DNA of 64,000 nt from JAWKSY01 sp041402125 (GCA_041402125.1 JAWKSY010000006.1:62001-126000); one strand, 5' to 3'; shown: positions 20,321 to 29,832, counted from the first letter of the stretch. Program-made: numbers and translations. Notes: generated by a model from the letters alone, not told the origin.

Positions 20321-23079
20321 CGGCCGGCCTCCCCGAGGGCGGCGAGTTCGGTCTCGAGTTCGGCGGCGCGCTGGTCGTTTCCCTGACGGCGACGGAGCGC
20401 GAGCTCGGTCTCGATCGCCTCGCGTCGAAGACCCGGGCCGATCTCGCCGGCATCGAGGATCTTCTTCGCGTCGAGGATCGTCGTCGCGGCCGCCTCGGGC
20501 CCCTTCACCTCGAGGAGCGCGCGGCCGCGGCGCAGCGCGTGAAGCACGGTCTGAATCGCCCCGTCCGGCCCTCTGAAGATCTGATCGGCCGGACCGATCT
20601 CGTCGTGGAGCGCGAGGACGAGCGGCCAGTCCTCGGCCCGGCCGGCGACGTTCGCGGCGTTGGCGAGGATCTGGCCGCGGTAGGGGCCCTCCGGCAGGAC
20701 CGCGCGGATCTTCTCGATCCCTTCGGTCAGCGCCGCGCGACCGGCCTCGCGGTGACCGAGACGCATCTCGGCGTCGGCGAGGAAGAGCCAGGCATCGACA
20801 TAGTCGACCGCGAACTCGCCGTCCCGGACGAGGCGGATGACGTCCCGGAAGGCGTCGCGTGCCTTCTCGTACTGGCCGGCTCTCCGCATGATCCCGGCCG
20901 CGGTGTAGAGCGACCAGATGTAGTTCTGGCTCGTCTCGCCTTCCATCTCGCGACCGAGCCGGACGCACTCCTCGACATCGGAGAGGGCCTCCGGCGTCCG
21001 GCCGAGCTCGTCGAGCGTCTGGGCGCGCGCGAGCAGCGATGCGATGGTCGCCGAATGGGCCTCGCCGAGGGTCGCCCTCTGGATCGTGAGGGCCTCGTCG
21101 AGGAGAGGCAGGGCGGCTTCGACGTCGTCGCTCTGAGAGATCGTGACGGCGAGCGCGTGGAGCGCCTCGGCGATGTAGGGGCTGTCGGCCGGCAGCCGAC
21201 GGCGCCGGAGTTCGAGCAGCTTCTCGAGCTGCGCCTTCGCCTCGTCGATGCGCCCGAGCCGCAGGAGGATGCCGGCGTAGGGGTGCAGGCCGGACTCGAG
21301 TTCCTCGACCGCTCCGATGCGCTCGCAGATCGCGAGCCCCTCCCCGATCGTCTCGACTGCCGTCTCGAACTGCCCGAGCTGGAGCAGGATCTCGGCCTTC
21401 CGTTCGAGCGCGGTCGCGTGGGCGCGCGTGCCGAGGCGACCTTCTCGCTCGAGGATTGCGAGGTGAGCCTGCACCGCGGCGAGGGCCTCGTGGGGTCGGT
21501 TGACCCGCAGGAGACCGTGCGCGAGTTCGAGGGCCAGCGGCGCCCGGTCGGCGTGATCGGGATCGTGCTCGGCGAAGAGTCGATCCGCGAGCTGGAGATG
21601 CTCTTCCGCCTGGACCGGTCGCCCGAGGGCCTCGAACATCTTGCCGAGGAAGCGGTGGAGCCGGGCGCGGATGACCGGGTGCTCGCCGAGATCGGGATCG
21701 ACGCGCGCCGCGACGCGTTCGATCGCACCGCGCAGGCTCGGCTCCTCCCCCGCCGCCGGATCGGCCTCGAGGAAGGTCCGGATCATGAACTCGACGAAGG
21801 TGTTCGCGGCGTAGGCCTCGCGGTCGGCGCGCTCGGCCGAGGCGACCGCCTCGCTCGTCTTCCTCTCGAGCGTCTTCTGGGTCTCGCGGAGCTCCTCGTT
21901 GGCGCTCTGCACGCGAAAGGCGAAGAAGAGCGAGACGATCGTGGCCGCGACGAGGACGAGGATCGAGAAGCCCCCGGCCGCGACGAGGACGCGGTGGCGC
22001 TGCGCGAAACGCGACAGGAGGTAGGCGGTCGAGGGCGGCCGCGCGAGGATCGGCTCCGCCGCCAGGACGCGGCGGAGATCCTCGTCGAGGGCCCCCACCG
22101 TCGGATAGCGCCGGTCGGGCTCCTTTTCGAGCGCCTTGCCGACGATGACGCCGAGGTCCTTCTCGAAGCGACGACCGCGCTCCTCCAGCGGGGGCGGCAG
22201 GTCGCGGACGATCCGCTCCACCGCGCGGGCGACCGGGAGCCCTTGCAGATCGAGCGGGCGTCGGCCCTCGAGCAGCTCGTAGAGCATCACCCCCAGCGAG
22301 TAGACGTCGGACCGGACGTCGATCGTGTCGACCTCGCCCCGCGCCTGCTCCGGGCTCATGTAGGGCAGCGTGCCGAGGATCATCCCCGTCTTCGTCTGCA
22401 GGGTCGGGCGCTCCGCCTCCTCGTCGTCGAAGACGCGGGCGATGCCGAAGTCGAGCACCTTCGGCCGGCCGTCCGCGGTGACGAGGACGTTCGCGGGCTT
22501 GAGGTCGCGATGGACGATGCCGCGCGCGTGCGCGTGCGCGACGCCCTCGAGCACGAGCCGGAAGAGGGAGACGATCGATGCGACGTCCGCGTCGCGCCCG
22601 AGGAACTCGTCGATGGGCCGCCCCTCGACGAGCTCCATCACGATGTAGGGACGCTCCTCCGCCACGCCGGCCTCGTAGACCCGGGCGATCGCCTCGTGCT
22701 CGAGCCGTCCGAGGACGTTGATCTCGCGACGGAAGCGATGGAGGGACAGATCGAAGATCGACGAGGCGAGCATCTTGACCGCGACCATGCGTTCGGGCTC
22801 GGTCTGTCGCGCCGACCAGACGACGCCCATGCCGCCGCGACCGATGACCTCCCGGAGCTCGAAGCCGGGAATCCGGGCCGGCGCCGCGCCTCCCGCCAGG
22901 TGATCGAGAAAGCTGACCTCGCGGTCGTGGACGGAGAGGAGCTCCCGCACCTCGTCGAGGACGTCCACGGGTGCATCCGTCGTGGAGAGCCACGCCGCGC
23001 GATCGGTTTCGGGAAGAGCGAGGGCCTCCTCGAAGAGCCGCCCCACGAGTGCGTGACGCGATTCGGATCCGGATCCCAA
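20317..23079 (-). CDS. Membrane Ser/Thr protein kinase with C-terminal TPR domain
   Basis: The 920-residue protein has a Hanks-type kinase domain with all key residues: Gly loop GRGGMGVVW (80-88), VAVK lysine (about 102), HRD (190-192), DFG (210-212) and SPEQ in place of APE (242-245). A single membrane helix (about 366-388) separates it from an extracytoplasmic coiled coil and about ten TPR-like helix pairs (470-900). The start is a TTG at 23079 preceded by GGGAG eight bases upstream; an ATG at 23084 is out of frame. The stop overlaps the ATG of the ECF sigma factor. The kinase lies first in the pair, while many planctomycete pairs have the sigma gene first. Confidence 0.9.
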   Translation of the reverse strand: MGSGSESRHALVGRLFEEALALPETDRAAWLSTTDAPVDVLDEVRELLSVHDREVSFLDHLAGGAAPARIPGFELREVIGRGGMGVVWSARQTEPERMVAVKMLASSIFDLSLHRFRREINVLGRLEHEAIARVYEAGVAEERPYIVMELVEGRPIDEFLGRDADVASIVSLFRLVLEGVAHAHARGIVHRDLKPANVLVTADGRPKVLDFGIARVFDDEEAERPTLQTKTGMILGTLPYMSPEQARGEVDTIDVRSDVYSLGVMLYELLEGRRPLDLQGLPVARAVERIVRDLPPPLEERGRRFEKDLGVIVGKALEKEPDRRYPTVGALDEDLRRVLAAEPILARPPSTAYLLSRFAQRHRVLVAAGGFSILVLVAATIVSLFFAFRVQSANEELRETQKTLERKTSEAVASAERADREAYAANTFVEFMIRTFLEADPAAGEEPSLRGAIERVAARVDPDLGEHPVIRARLHRFLGKMFEALGRPVQAEEHLQLADRLFAEHDPDHADRAPLALELAHGLLRVNRPHEALAAVQAHLAILEREGRLGTRAHATALERKAEILLQLGQFETAVETIGEGLAICERIGAVEELESGLHPYAGILLRLGRIDEAKAQLEKLLELRRRRLPADSPYIAEALHALAVTISQSDDVEAALPLLDEALTIQRATLGEAHSATIASLLARAQTLDELGRTPEALSDVEECVRLGREMEGETSQNYIWSLYTAAGIMRRAGQYEKARDAFRDVIRLVRDGEFAVDYVDAWLFLADAEMRLGHREAGRAALTEGIEKIRAVLPEGPYRGQILANAANVAGRAEDWPLVLALHDEIGPADQIFRGPDGAIQTVLHALRRGRALLEVKGPEAAATTILDAKKILDAGEIGPGLRREAIETELALRRRQGNDQRAAELETELAALGEAGR

Positions 23080-23165
23080 GTCATTCTCCCGTGGCGATTT
23101 CAGACCGTGGGGCTGCCTGATGAAGCTACGACCGCGCCCCGGGGGCTGTCAATCCGGACCGCGGA

Positions 23166-23183
23166 CCCGGGAAATCTCCCAGG
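23166..23183. promoter_or_regulatory. Near-palindromic element upstream of secreted paralog 1
   Basis: The 18 bases CCCGGGAAATCTCCCAGG occur here and, identically, at 25417-25434. The core GGGAAATCTCCC matches its own reverse complement at 10 of 12 positions. It lies 90 bases before the start codon at 23274 and 86 bases before the divergent kinase start, so it could serve either gene. It is probably an operator or promoter element; the bound factor is unknown. Confidence 0.45.
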
Positions 23184-23273
23184 TCGGGGCGCCGGAACCG
23201 CGTGAAGGGGGGCGAAGGTTTCGGATCGGCCGTGCGACCGACCGAGACCGGTGTCCTCGAAGCGAGAACTGCC

Positions 23274-25259
23274 ATGCGATTTCCGATGCGGACCCTCGTC
23301 GTCCTCTTCGCGCTCATGTCGGCGGCCGGCGCCCAGACGATCGACCAGCAATACGACGTCCCCTTTCCGGGCCCCAGCGCCTTCGACCTGAACGGGGGGG
23401 CTCAGAACATGGCCATGCAGACCTTCACGGTGGGCCAGACCGGCGTCCTCTCCCGCATCGAAGTGGCGGTCATGGACCAGAACCACGTCGGCTCGCTCTA
23501 TGTCCAGCTCTTCAACCTCAACAACGGATTCAACCTCCTCTCCCCGATCTCCACCACCCAGTTCGATCACTCTCAGGTCCCGGACGTCCCGTCCTGGCTG
23601 ACCATCGAGCTCCCGGGTCAGATCATCGTGCAGCCCGGTGACCAGTTCGGGATCCACCTCATCGCGGCGAACACTGGGCTCTTCCAGACCGGCTGGTACC
23701 GGTGGATCGCGAGCACCTCCGACTCGGCCTATCCGGGAGGCACCCTGCATGTCGTCCCTCCGTCCATCTTCGTGTCGCCGACGCCCCTCGGATTCGACGG
23801 CGGATTCAGGGCCTACGTCGGAAACGTGACGGTCTCTCCGGCGTCGAGCTTCTCCCAGGGCTTCGAGGGCACCGACGGACTGTGGACGGCCGGCTCCGGC
23901 TGGACCTTCGTCGCGACGGGAGGTGCCGTCAACGGCGGCCGCTTCGCCCGGATCCAGAGCGGAGCGAACGGCCTGACAAGCGGACTCTTCACCTCGCCGG
24001 CCCTCGACTTCGACACGGTGCTCCCGAACGCGGAGCTCTCGTTCCAGTATCGGATCACGGACGCACTGCTCGGTGGGCTCATCCACACGCTGGACCTCGA
24101 GGTCGACCGGAACGACGGCCTCGGATTCGTCGCCATTCCCGGCGGATCCTTCAACCAGGTCACGTCGCCCGGCGTCTGGACGCCGGTGACGATCTCGCTG
24201 CCCGACGTCGGGGGACGGACGGGAGTCCGGATCCGGGCGGCCGCCACGGTCGAGACGCAGATCATCGTCGTGTCCACCCTCACGTCGGAGATCGACCTCG
24301 ACGAGATCTCGATCTCGACCCCGAACGTCGTCGTCACGCCGACGAATCCCTATCTCTGCGACTTCGAGTCGAACGACGAGTGGATGAGTGCGGACCCGAC
24401 CTGGCAGAAGGGACTCCCCCTCCAGAGTGCGCTCTTCGGCGCCCGCTCCGGCGTGACCGCCTGGGCCACCGGGCTCAACACGAACTACGCGCCGAACACG
24501 ACGGCGACGCTGACCTCGCCGGTCTTCGAGCTGCGCGAGTTCACCGGTCACGCCACCTGCGAGTTCGCCGTCAACTCGCGTCTCGCGGCGGGTGACTCGC
24601 TCGTCGTCCTCTACGACCGCTTCGACGGCATGGGCCCGCAGCCGCTTCCCTTTGGCAGCATCGTCGGCGACTCGGGCGGCTGGGTCGTCCGCCGCGTCGA
24701 CCTCCCGCTCACGATGGGCGAAGGCGGCGGCCGGCTCCACTTCGAGTTCAGCTCGGACGGCATGGCGGAGGACGAGGGTGTCGCGATCGACGAGGTCCGG
24801 ATCTTCCAGCCGGCCTACGCCGGCAGCTCCTCCCGCGAGGGCGACGACCTCACGATGGAGGTCTTCATCGACGGGCAGCTCGAGTACGGGGTCGGCGACT
24901 CCTTCACGATGCTCGCCGGTGAGAACGTCACCGTCCGCAGCTCCTCCGGCGGCGGCAGCCTCGACGGCGCCCAGTACTACCTCATCGGCGAGCTCTACAA
25001 CGGACCGATGACCTTCCAGAAGGCCGCCGTCGACATCTGGTTCGCGCTCGGCGGCGGCACCTTCGTCCTCGACGGCGGCGCGGAGGCGCCCTTCTTCGTG
25101 CCGGTCGGCCTCTCCCCCTTCGGCGAGACCTGGAGCTTCACCTACCCCGGCGGCGCCCCGGGCTGGAACTGCCTCGTCCAGGCCGTCGTCGTCGATCCGC
25201 TGAAGGTGCAGAGCGGCTTCTACGCCTCCACGAACGCCTTCCGGCTCCAGTTCAACTGA
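23274..25259 (+). CDS. Secreted multi-domain beta-sandwich protein, tandem paralog 1
   Basis: The frame is open from 23202, but the ATG at 23274 begins a signal peptide (MRTLVVLFALMSAAGAQ), giving 661 residues. Domains are: an N-terminal jelly-roll (QTFTVGQTGVLSRIEVAV, about 40-185), a MAM-like domain (about 190-350, LEVDRNDGLGFVAI), a second MAM-like domain (about 355-505, CDFESNDEWMSADPTWQKG) and a C-terminal domain with the ending LVQAVVVDP and NAFRLQFN. The second half is nearly identical in protein and DNA to the gene at 25527-27518, while the first half has diverged. It is probably an exported surface or adhesion protein. Substrate unknown. Confidence 0.75.
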   Translation: MRFPMRTLVVLFALMSAAGAQTIDQQYDVPFPGPSAFDLNGGAQNMAMQTFTVGQTGVLSRIEVAVMDQNHVGSLYVQLFNLNNGFNLLSPISTTQFDHSQVPDVPSWLTIELPGQIIVQPGDQFGIHLIAANTGLFQTGWYRWIASTSDSAYPGGTLHVVPPSIFVSPTPLGFDGGFRAYVGNVTVSPASSFSQGFEGTDGLWTAGSGWTFVATGGAVNGGRFARIQSGANGLTSGLFTSPALDFDTVLPNAELSFQYRITDALLGGLIHTLDLEVDRNDGLGFVAIPGGSFNQVTSPGVWTPVTISLPDVGGRTGVRIRAAATVETQIIVVSTLTSEIDLDEISISTPNVVVTPTNPYLCDFESNDEWMSADPTWQKGLPLQSALFGARSGVTAWATGLNTNYAPNTTATLTSPVFELREFTGHATCEFAVNSRLAAGDSLVVLYDRFDGMGPQPLPFGSIVGDSGGWVVRRVDLPLTMGEGGGRLHFEFSSDGMAEDEGVAIDEVRIFQPAYAGSSSREGDDLTMEVFIDGQLEYGVGDSFTMLAGENVTVRSSSGGGSLDGAQYYLIGELYNGPMTFQKAAVDIWFALGGGTFVLDGGAEAPFFVPVGLSPFGETWSFTYPGGAPGWNCLVQAVVVDPLKVQSGFYASTNAFRLQFN

Positions 25260-25285
25260 TCGGGGACGCCTCCTCCTTCATTCCG

Positions 25286-25303
25286 GACCGGGTCGCCCCG
25301 GTC
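25286..25303 (+). terminator. GC hairpin after paralog 1
   Basis: GACCGGG and CCCGGTC form a perfect seven-base stem with a four-base loop, 26 bases after the stop codon. No T-run follows, so termination by this hairpin alone is uncertain. Confidence 0.3.
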
Positions 25304-25416
25304 GGGCGCCGATCTCGCTCCTTCCCGCGGGGCGAGGTCGACGTCCGGCCGGGGCGACTCCCTTTCCAATGCGCCGAGCGGAGAAGGAAGCGGCCTTCGC
25401 GACCGCGAGCGGGCTT

Positions 25417-25434
25417 CCCGGGAAATCTCCCAGG
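25417..25434. promoter_or_regulatory. Near-palindromic element upstream of secreted paralog 2
   Basis: This is an identical copy of the 18-base element at 23166-23183, here 92 bases before the start codon at 25527. The bases between element and ATG have diverged strongly in the two copies, so conservation of the element itself and of its distance argues for function. An ECF-type or regulator-binding site is possible but untested. Confidence 0.45.
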
Positions 25435-25526
25435 GTCCCCGGGACCGATCGCGTGTCGGGGGACGAGAGCGACGCGCCGACCGTGTGATCGGCCGACGAC
25501 TCGAAACCCACGGTCAGAGAATCGCG

Positions 25527-27518
25527 ATGAACCTCCCCACCCGGATCGTCCTCTCCCTGCTCCTCCTCTTCGGCGCGGCGAAGGCCCAGACGCTCGATCA
25601 GCAGAATTCCCTGAGCCTCACCGGAAGTGGTGAGATCTTCCTCTACGGCGCTTCCAGCGGCAGCAACGCCACCAGCGCCGGACAGTCCTTCACCGTCGGC
25701 CAGACCGGTCGGCTCTCGCGGATCGAGGTGGCCGTCGAGGACGTCAACGGATCCGGCACGCTGAGCATCACCCTGTACCCCTTCAATCCGACGGGCTGCT
25801 ACTTCGCCAACCCGCCCCTCGCGAACATCATGCTCGATCACAGCCAGGTCCCGAACACGCCGACCTGGTTGGGATTCGACCTCCCCGGGTCCATCGCGGT
25901 GACACCGGGCGAGCAGTTCGTGATCCACGTCCGGGCGCTGAACTCGTTCGGGGGCAACGCCGCCTTCGGATGGCTCCTGTCGCCCGGTTCCGATTACCCG
26001 GCAGGCAGTCTCGTGCTCAACGGGCCCTTCTACTCCTGCTTCGGCGGCAGCAACGACGGGGGATTCCGGACCTACGTCGGCAACCTGAACGTCTCGCCCG
26101 CGGCGGGCCTCGTGCACGACTTCCAGACGAACGACGGCGCCTGGACCGCCGGAGGCCCCTGGACCTTCGCGACCACGGGAGGCGCCGTCAACGGCGGCCG
26201 CCACGCCCGGATCCAGAGCGGCGCGCCGGGACTCACCACGGCCGCCTTCACGTCGGCTCTGATCGATTTCGACACGGCGCTTCCGAACGCCGAGATGACC
26301 TTCCAGTACCACGCCTGGGACACCCTCGTCGGGGGGCTCACGCACACGCTGCAGATCGAGGTCGACCGCAACGACGGACTGGGCTTCGTCGCCGTCCCGG
26401 GCGCGACCTACTCCCAGCCCACCGGACCGGGCATCTGGGTGCCCGCCGCCATCACGCTTCCCGACGTCGGCGGACGGACGGGAGTGCGCATCCGGGCGGT
26501 GGCGACGGTCGAGACCTTCAACCTGATCTTCACCAACTACACGTCGACGGTCGGCTTCGACGAGGTCACCATCTCGACCCCCTACACGATCGTCACGCCG
26601 TCGGCGCCCTACCTCTGCGACTTCGAGTCGAACGACGCATGGATGAGCACGGACCCGACCTGGCAGAAGGGACTCCCCTTCCAGAACGCCCTCTTCGGCG
26701 CCCGCTCCGGCGTCACCGCCTGGGCGACCGGACTCAACACGAACTACGCGCCGAACACGACGGCGACGCTGAGCTCGCCGGTCTTCGAGCTGCGCGAGTT
26801 CACCGGTCACGCCACCTGCGAGTTCGCCGTCAACTCGCGTCTCGCGGCGGGTGACTCGCTCGTCGTCCTCTACGACCGCTTCGACGGCATGGGCCCGCAG
26901 CCGCTTCCCTTCGGCAGCATCGTCGGCGACTCGGGCGGCTGGGTCGTCCGCCGCGTCGACCTCCCGCTCACGATGGGCGAAGGCGGCGGCCGGCTCCACT
27001 TCGAGTTCAGCTCGGACGGGATGGCCGAGGACGAGGGCGTCGCCATCGACGAGGTCCGGATCTTCCAGCCCGCCTACGAGGGCAGCGCATCCCGCGAGGG
27101 CGACGACCTCACGATGGAGGTCTTCATCAACGGGCAGCTCGAGTACGGGGTCGGCGACTCCTTCACGATGCTCGCCGGTGAGAACGTCACGATCCGCGGC
27201 TCTTCGGGCAGCGGCAGCCTCGACGGCGCCCAGTACTACCTCATCGGCGAGCTCTACAACGGACCGATGACCTTCCAGAAGGCGGCCGTCGACATCTGGT
27301 TCGCGCTCGGCGGCGGCACCTTCGTCCTCGACGGCGGCGCGGAGGCTCCCTTCTTCGTGCCGGTCGGCCTCTCCCCCTTCGGCGAGACCTGGAGCTTCAC
27401 CTACCCCGGCGGCGCGCCCGGCTGGAACTGCCTCGTCCAGGCCGTCGTCGTCGATCCGCTGAAGGTGCAGAGCGGCTTCTACGCCTCCGCCAACGCCTTC
27501 CGGATCCAGTTCAACTGA
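25527..27518 (+). CDS. Secreted multi-domain beta-sandwich protein, tandem paralog 2
   Basis: The ATG at 25527 begins a signal peptide (MNLPTRIVLSLLLLFGAAKA), giving 663 residues; the frame opens at 25485 without better features. Domain order equals that of the gene before it: jelly-roll (AGQSFTVGQTGRLSRIEVAV), two MAM-like domains and the C-terminal domain ending LVQAVVVDP and NAFRIQFN. From about residue 355 to the end the two proteins differ at only a few positions, and long stretches of DNA are identical even at third codon positions. Recent duplication or gene conversion of the 3' half is likely. The role is probably surface exposed and redundant or antigen-like variable at the N-terminus. 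Confidence 0.75.
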   Translation: MNLPTRIVLSLLLLFGAAKAQTLDQQNSLSLTGSGEIFLYGASSGSNATSAGQSFTVGQTGRLSRIEVAVEDVNGSGTLSITLYPFNPTGCYFANPPLANIMLDHSQVPNTPTWLGFDLPGSIAVTPGEQFVIHVRALNSFGGNAAFGWLLSPGSDYPAGSLVLNGPFYSCFGGSNDGGFRTYVGNLNVSPAAGLVHDFQTNDGAWTAGGPWTFATTGGAVNGGRHARIQSGAPGLTTAAFTSALIDFDTALPNAEMTFQYHAWDTLVGGLTHTLQIEVDRNDGLGFVAVPGATYSQPTGPGIWVPAAITLPDVGGRTGVRIRAVATVETFNLIFTNYTSTVGFDEVTISTPYTIVTPSAPYLCDFESNDAWMSTDPTWQKGLPFQNALFGARSGVTAWATGLNTNYAPNTTATLSSPVFELREFTGHATCEFAVNSRLAAGDSLVVLYDRFDGMGPQPLPFGSIVGDSGGWVVRRVDLPLTMGEGGGRLHFEFSSDGMAEDEGVAIDEVRIFQPAYEGSASREGDDLTMEVFINGQLEYGVGDSFTMLAGENVTIRGSSGSGSLDGAQYYLIGELYNGPMTFQKAAVDIWFALGGGTFVLDGGAEAPFFVPVGLSPFGETWSFTYPGGAPGWNCLVQAVVVDPLKVQSGFYASANAFRIQFN

Positions 27519-27531
27519 TCGTGGGAGGTGA

Positions 27532-27549
27532 CACCGGCCCCGGCCGGTG
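27532..27549. terminator. Hairpin between convergent genes
   Basis: CACCGGC and GCCGGTG form a seven-base stem with a four-base loop, 13 bases after the stop of paralog 2 and before the end of the convergent gene at 27656. There is no T-run. Confidence 0.3.
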
Positions 27550-27655
27550 AGACACCGCCCCGCCCGGGATCTCCGCGCCGCCTCCCCCGCCGGGGCGGCC
27601 GGGTCCCGGGCGGGGTCTCTTCCTTCGACGTCCCTCACCGTCCCCGGGCGCGAAC

Positions 27656-29746
27656 TCACCGATCCCTCGGCGCGTCGAGCGTCCGTCGCGACGCGAGCCA
27701 GAGGAGCTGGGCGATCTCCTTCCCGCGGTGGGTCTTCTCCGAGAGACGGAGGCGATCGCGGACGCCGCTCGCGCTCGACGGCGAGGCGAGGTCGGTCGCT
27801 CCGAACTCGCGAGCGCGTCGGACGCCGGCGACGAGGAAGAGGATCTCCTCCCCCTCGAGCGACCGGTGCGAGGCGTGGACCCGACCGTCCGGAGTCACGA
27901 CGAGCCCGCGCGCGACCTCGCCCGTCTTCTCGTCGACGACGAGCGGGAGGAGACGGCGGAGGAAGGCGACGAAGCGGCGACGGGCGGCGCGGCGGGCGAG
28001 AGACGGCGGCGCGCGCGCGAGGCTCTCGCCCATGAGGGCGGGAAGGACCCAGCTCGAGACGAAGTGCGCGCCGTCCGCGCCGAGGGGTTCGGTGAGAGGC
28101 CAGTCCGCGTCGTCCGGGAGGAAGGCGTCGAGGAGCCGGTCGATCAGGTGACGATCCTCGGGGCAGTCGAAGTGCTCCTGGAGGACGACGAGGTTCAGGA
28201 GGGTCCAGCCGAGGCCGCGAGCGGGCTCGCGCGCGAAGTCGGTCGCGCGCGCGCACCGGCGGATCGCGGCGCCGAGGTCGAGGAACTCGGCCCAGAGTTC
28301 GCGATCGGCGCGGGCGACGGCGGAGGCGGCGAGGCCCTCGAGCCAGACGTGGCCGAGCTCGATGTCTCCGCGGTGGCGGACGCCGTGACCGAAGACGAGG
28401 CCGCTGCCCGCCCGGTCGCGGTCGCGGCGGACGAGGTGACGCGCGGCGCGGTCGGCGGCGGCGAGCAGATCCGGCGCGCGCCGACGACGGCCGGCATCGC
28501 GGAGTCCGTGGCCGAGGTCGTACTCGAGGTTGCCCGCCGCGGTCGCGCTCCAGCGGAAGTCGCCGGCGTTCTCCTCGCCGGGCCAGTCCAGCCAGGTGAG
28601 ATCCGTCAGGGAGGACTCGAGGATCGCGTCCAGCTCGGAGCCGAAGAGGCGGGAGCGGGAGGCCGGCTCGAGACACCACTCGGCCTCCGACACGGCGCGA
28701 TCCGTCGCGACGACGAGCCGCCGACCGGCACGCGCGCCGTCGGCCCAGGGGTAGCGCGACGAGACGAGCTCGACGGCGAGGGTGCGATCGTCGACGAGCG
28801 ACCAGGCGAAGGGCGTCTCGCGATCCGCGTCGGGCCAGCGGAGCCGCACGTCGCCCCGGCCCCGCTTCAGGCGGAGGCCCGCATCCAAGAGGGTCGCGCC
28901 CTCGCCCCTCGCGGCGGAGAGGCGCGGGGGTGCGCCCGAACCGAGCGTGACGTCGAAGGGCGCGTCGGGGCGGAGCCATCGCGGCGTGGTCCGGCCCTCG
29001 CGGAGCTCGCGCACCTGCGGCCGGAGCCCGCGGGCCAGACGCCCCCGCGCGAGGACGGCGGGGCCGCGGCCCGCGAGGCCGCGCGATTCGAGATCGGCCC
29101 GCAGTTCGAGGCGGCCCTCGCCGGGGTGGCCGATGACGCGACGGAGGAGCGTGAAGCGGCGAGGCGCGGCGACCACGCCGTCCTCTTCCCCGTCCTCGAT
29201 CAGCACCTCGCCCTCGGCGCGGACGACGTATCGCAGCGGCCCCGACTCCTCGATCTCGAGGCGCGCCTCGCCCTCGCCGCGGCCGACGCGCAGATCCTCG
29301 AGGAGCACGGGTCCCCGCGTGCCGACGCGGAGTCGGGTGAAGAGACGGGCCGGATCGCGATCGAGGCGGAGCGTGAGGGACGCGTCCCCGACGAGCAGGC
29401 CGTCGTCGAGGATGGTCACCGGCGGGGGCCCGTACGCTCGCCCTTCCGGCAGGGGCCCGGGCCGGAGCCGGACGCGACGCCAGGCGCGGCTCGGCGGGAA
29501 CTCGGCGGTCGCCGCCCACCAGCGCCGCCGGGATCCGGGCGGGACCGGGAGCGGTGAGTACTGGCGGAACTCCGGACTCCCGGGCGGCTCCCCATCGGCG
29601 GCGCTCAGGGCGACGCTGATCCGGACCGGCCCCCGGGCGTCGGGCGTGCGGTAGACGAGGGTCGGGCCCGGCGCGGACTGGGCTGGCGCGAGGGCCGCGA
29701 AGGCCCAGAGGGCGAGGCCGAAGGCCCCGGAAACGCTGCGGATCAC
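27656..29746 (-). CDS. Secreted hypothetical protein, possible alpha/alpha-toroid
   Basis: The GTG at 29746 follows GGAGGGG and begins a signal peptide (SGAFGLALWAFAALAPAQS), giving 696 residues; the frame is open further upstream without protein-like sequence. The first part (about 25-350) is beta-rich. The second part (about 380-690) is helical, with His- and Trp-containing motifs (NLEYDLGHGLRD, GHGVRHRGDIELGHVWLEG) that recall the toroid domain of large secreted polysaccharide lyases such as the PcRGLX/YetA group. That resemblance is weak and I do not assign an activity. A long opposite-strand frame over the same region lacks aromatic residues and is a shadow. Confidence 0.65.
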   Translation of the reverse strand: MIRSVSGAFGLALWAFAALAPAQSAPGPTLVYRTPDARGPVRISVALSAADGEPPGSPEFRQYSPLPVPPGSRRRWWAATAEFPPSRAWRRVRLRPGPLPEGRAYGPPPVTILDDGLLVGDASLTLRLDRDPARLFTRLRVGTRGPVLLEDLRVGRGEGEARLEIEESGPLRYVVRAEGEVLIEDGEEDGVVAAPRRFTLLRRVIGHPGEGRLELRADLESRGLAGRGPAVLARGRLARGLRPQVRELREGRTTPRWLRPDAPFDVTLGSGAPPRLSAARGEGATLLDAGLRLKRGRGDVRLRWPDADRETPFAWSLVDDRTLAVELVSSRYPWADGARAGRRLVVATDRAVSEAEWCLEPASRSRLFGSELDAILESSLTDLTWLDWPGEENAGDFRWSATAAGNLEYDLGHGLRDAGRRRRAPDLLAAADRAARHLVRRDRDRAGSGLVFGHGVRHRGDIELGHVWLEGLAASAVARADRELWAEFLDLGAAIRRCARATDFAREPARGLGWTLLNLVVLQEHFDCPEDRHLIDRLLDAFLPDDADWPLTEPLGADGAHFVSSWVLPALMGESLARAPPSLARRAARRRFVAFLRRLLPLVVDEKTGEVARGLVVTPDGRVHASHRSLEGEEILFLVAGVRRAREFGATDLASPSSASGVRDRLRLSEKTHRGKEIAQLLWLASRRTLDAPRDR

Positions 29747-29821
29747 GGCTCGCCCCTCCCCTCCGGGAGTCCGGACGGAGGCGGCGGCCCCGCGGGCCGG
29801 TGAAACCGGCGGCGGAGGCGA

Positions 29822-29827
29822 TATCAT
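29822..29827 (+). promoter_or_regulatory. -10-like box of nadD
   Basis: TATCAT is followed by CCCGC and then the ATG at 29833. At this spacing the transcript would start at or near the start codon, giving a leaderless mRNA. A GGAGG at 29814-29818 is 14 bases before the ATG, too far for a normal ribosome site. Confidence 0.4.
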
Positions 29828-29832
29828 CCCGC

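Noticed and set aside
22638..23084. ATG at 23084 as the kinase start.
   Set aside because: It is out of frame with the kinase; the in-frame TTG at 23079 with GGGAG upstream is the best available start.
27728..29557. A 609-codon open frame opposite the secreted hypothetical gene.
   Set aside because: It has almost no aromatic residues, no signal or domain, and is typical of high-GC antisense shadows. The opposite frame has a signal peptide and Shine-Dalgarno site.
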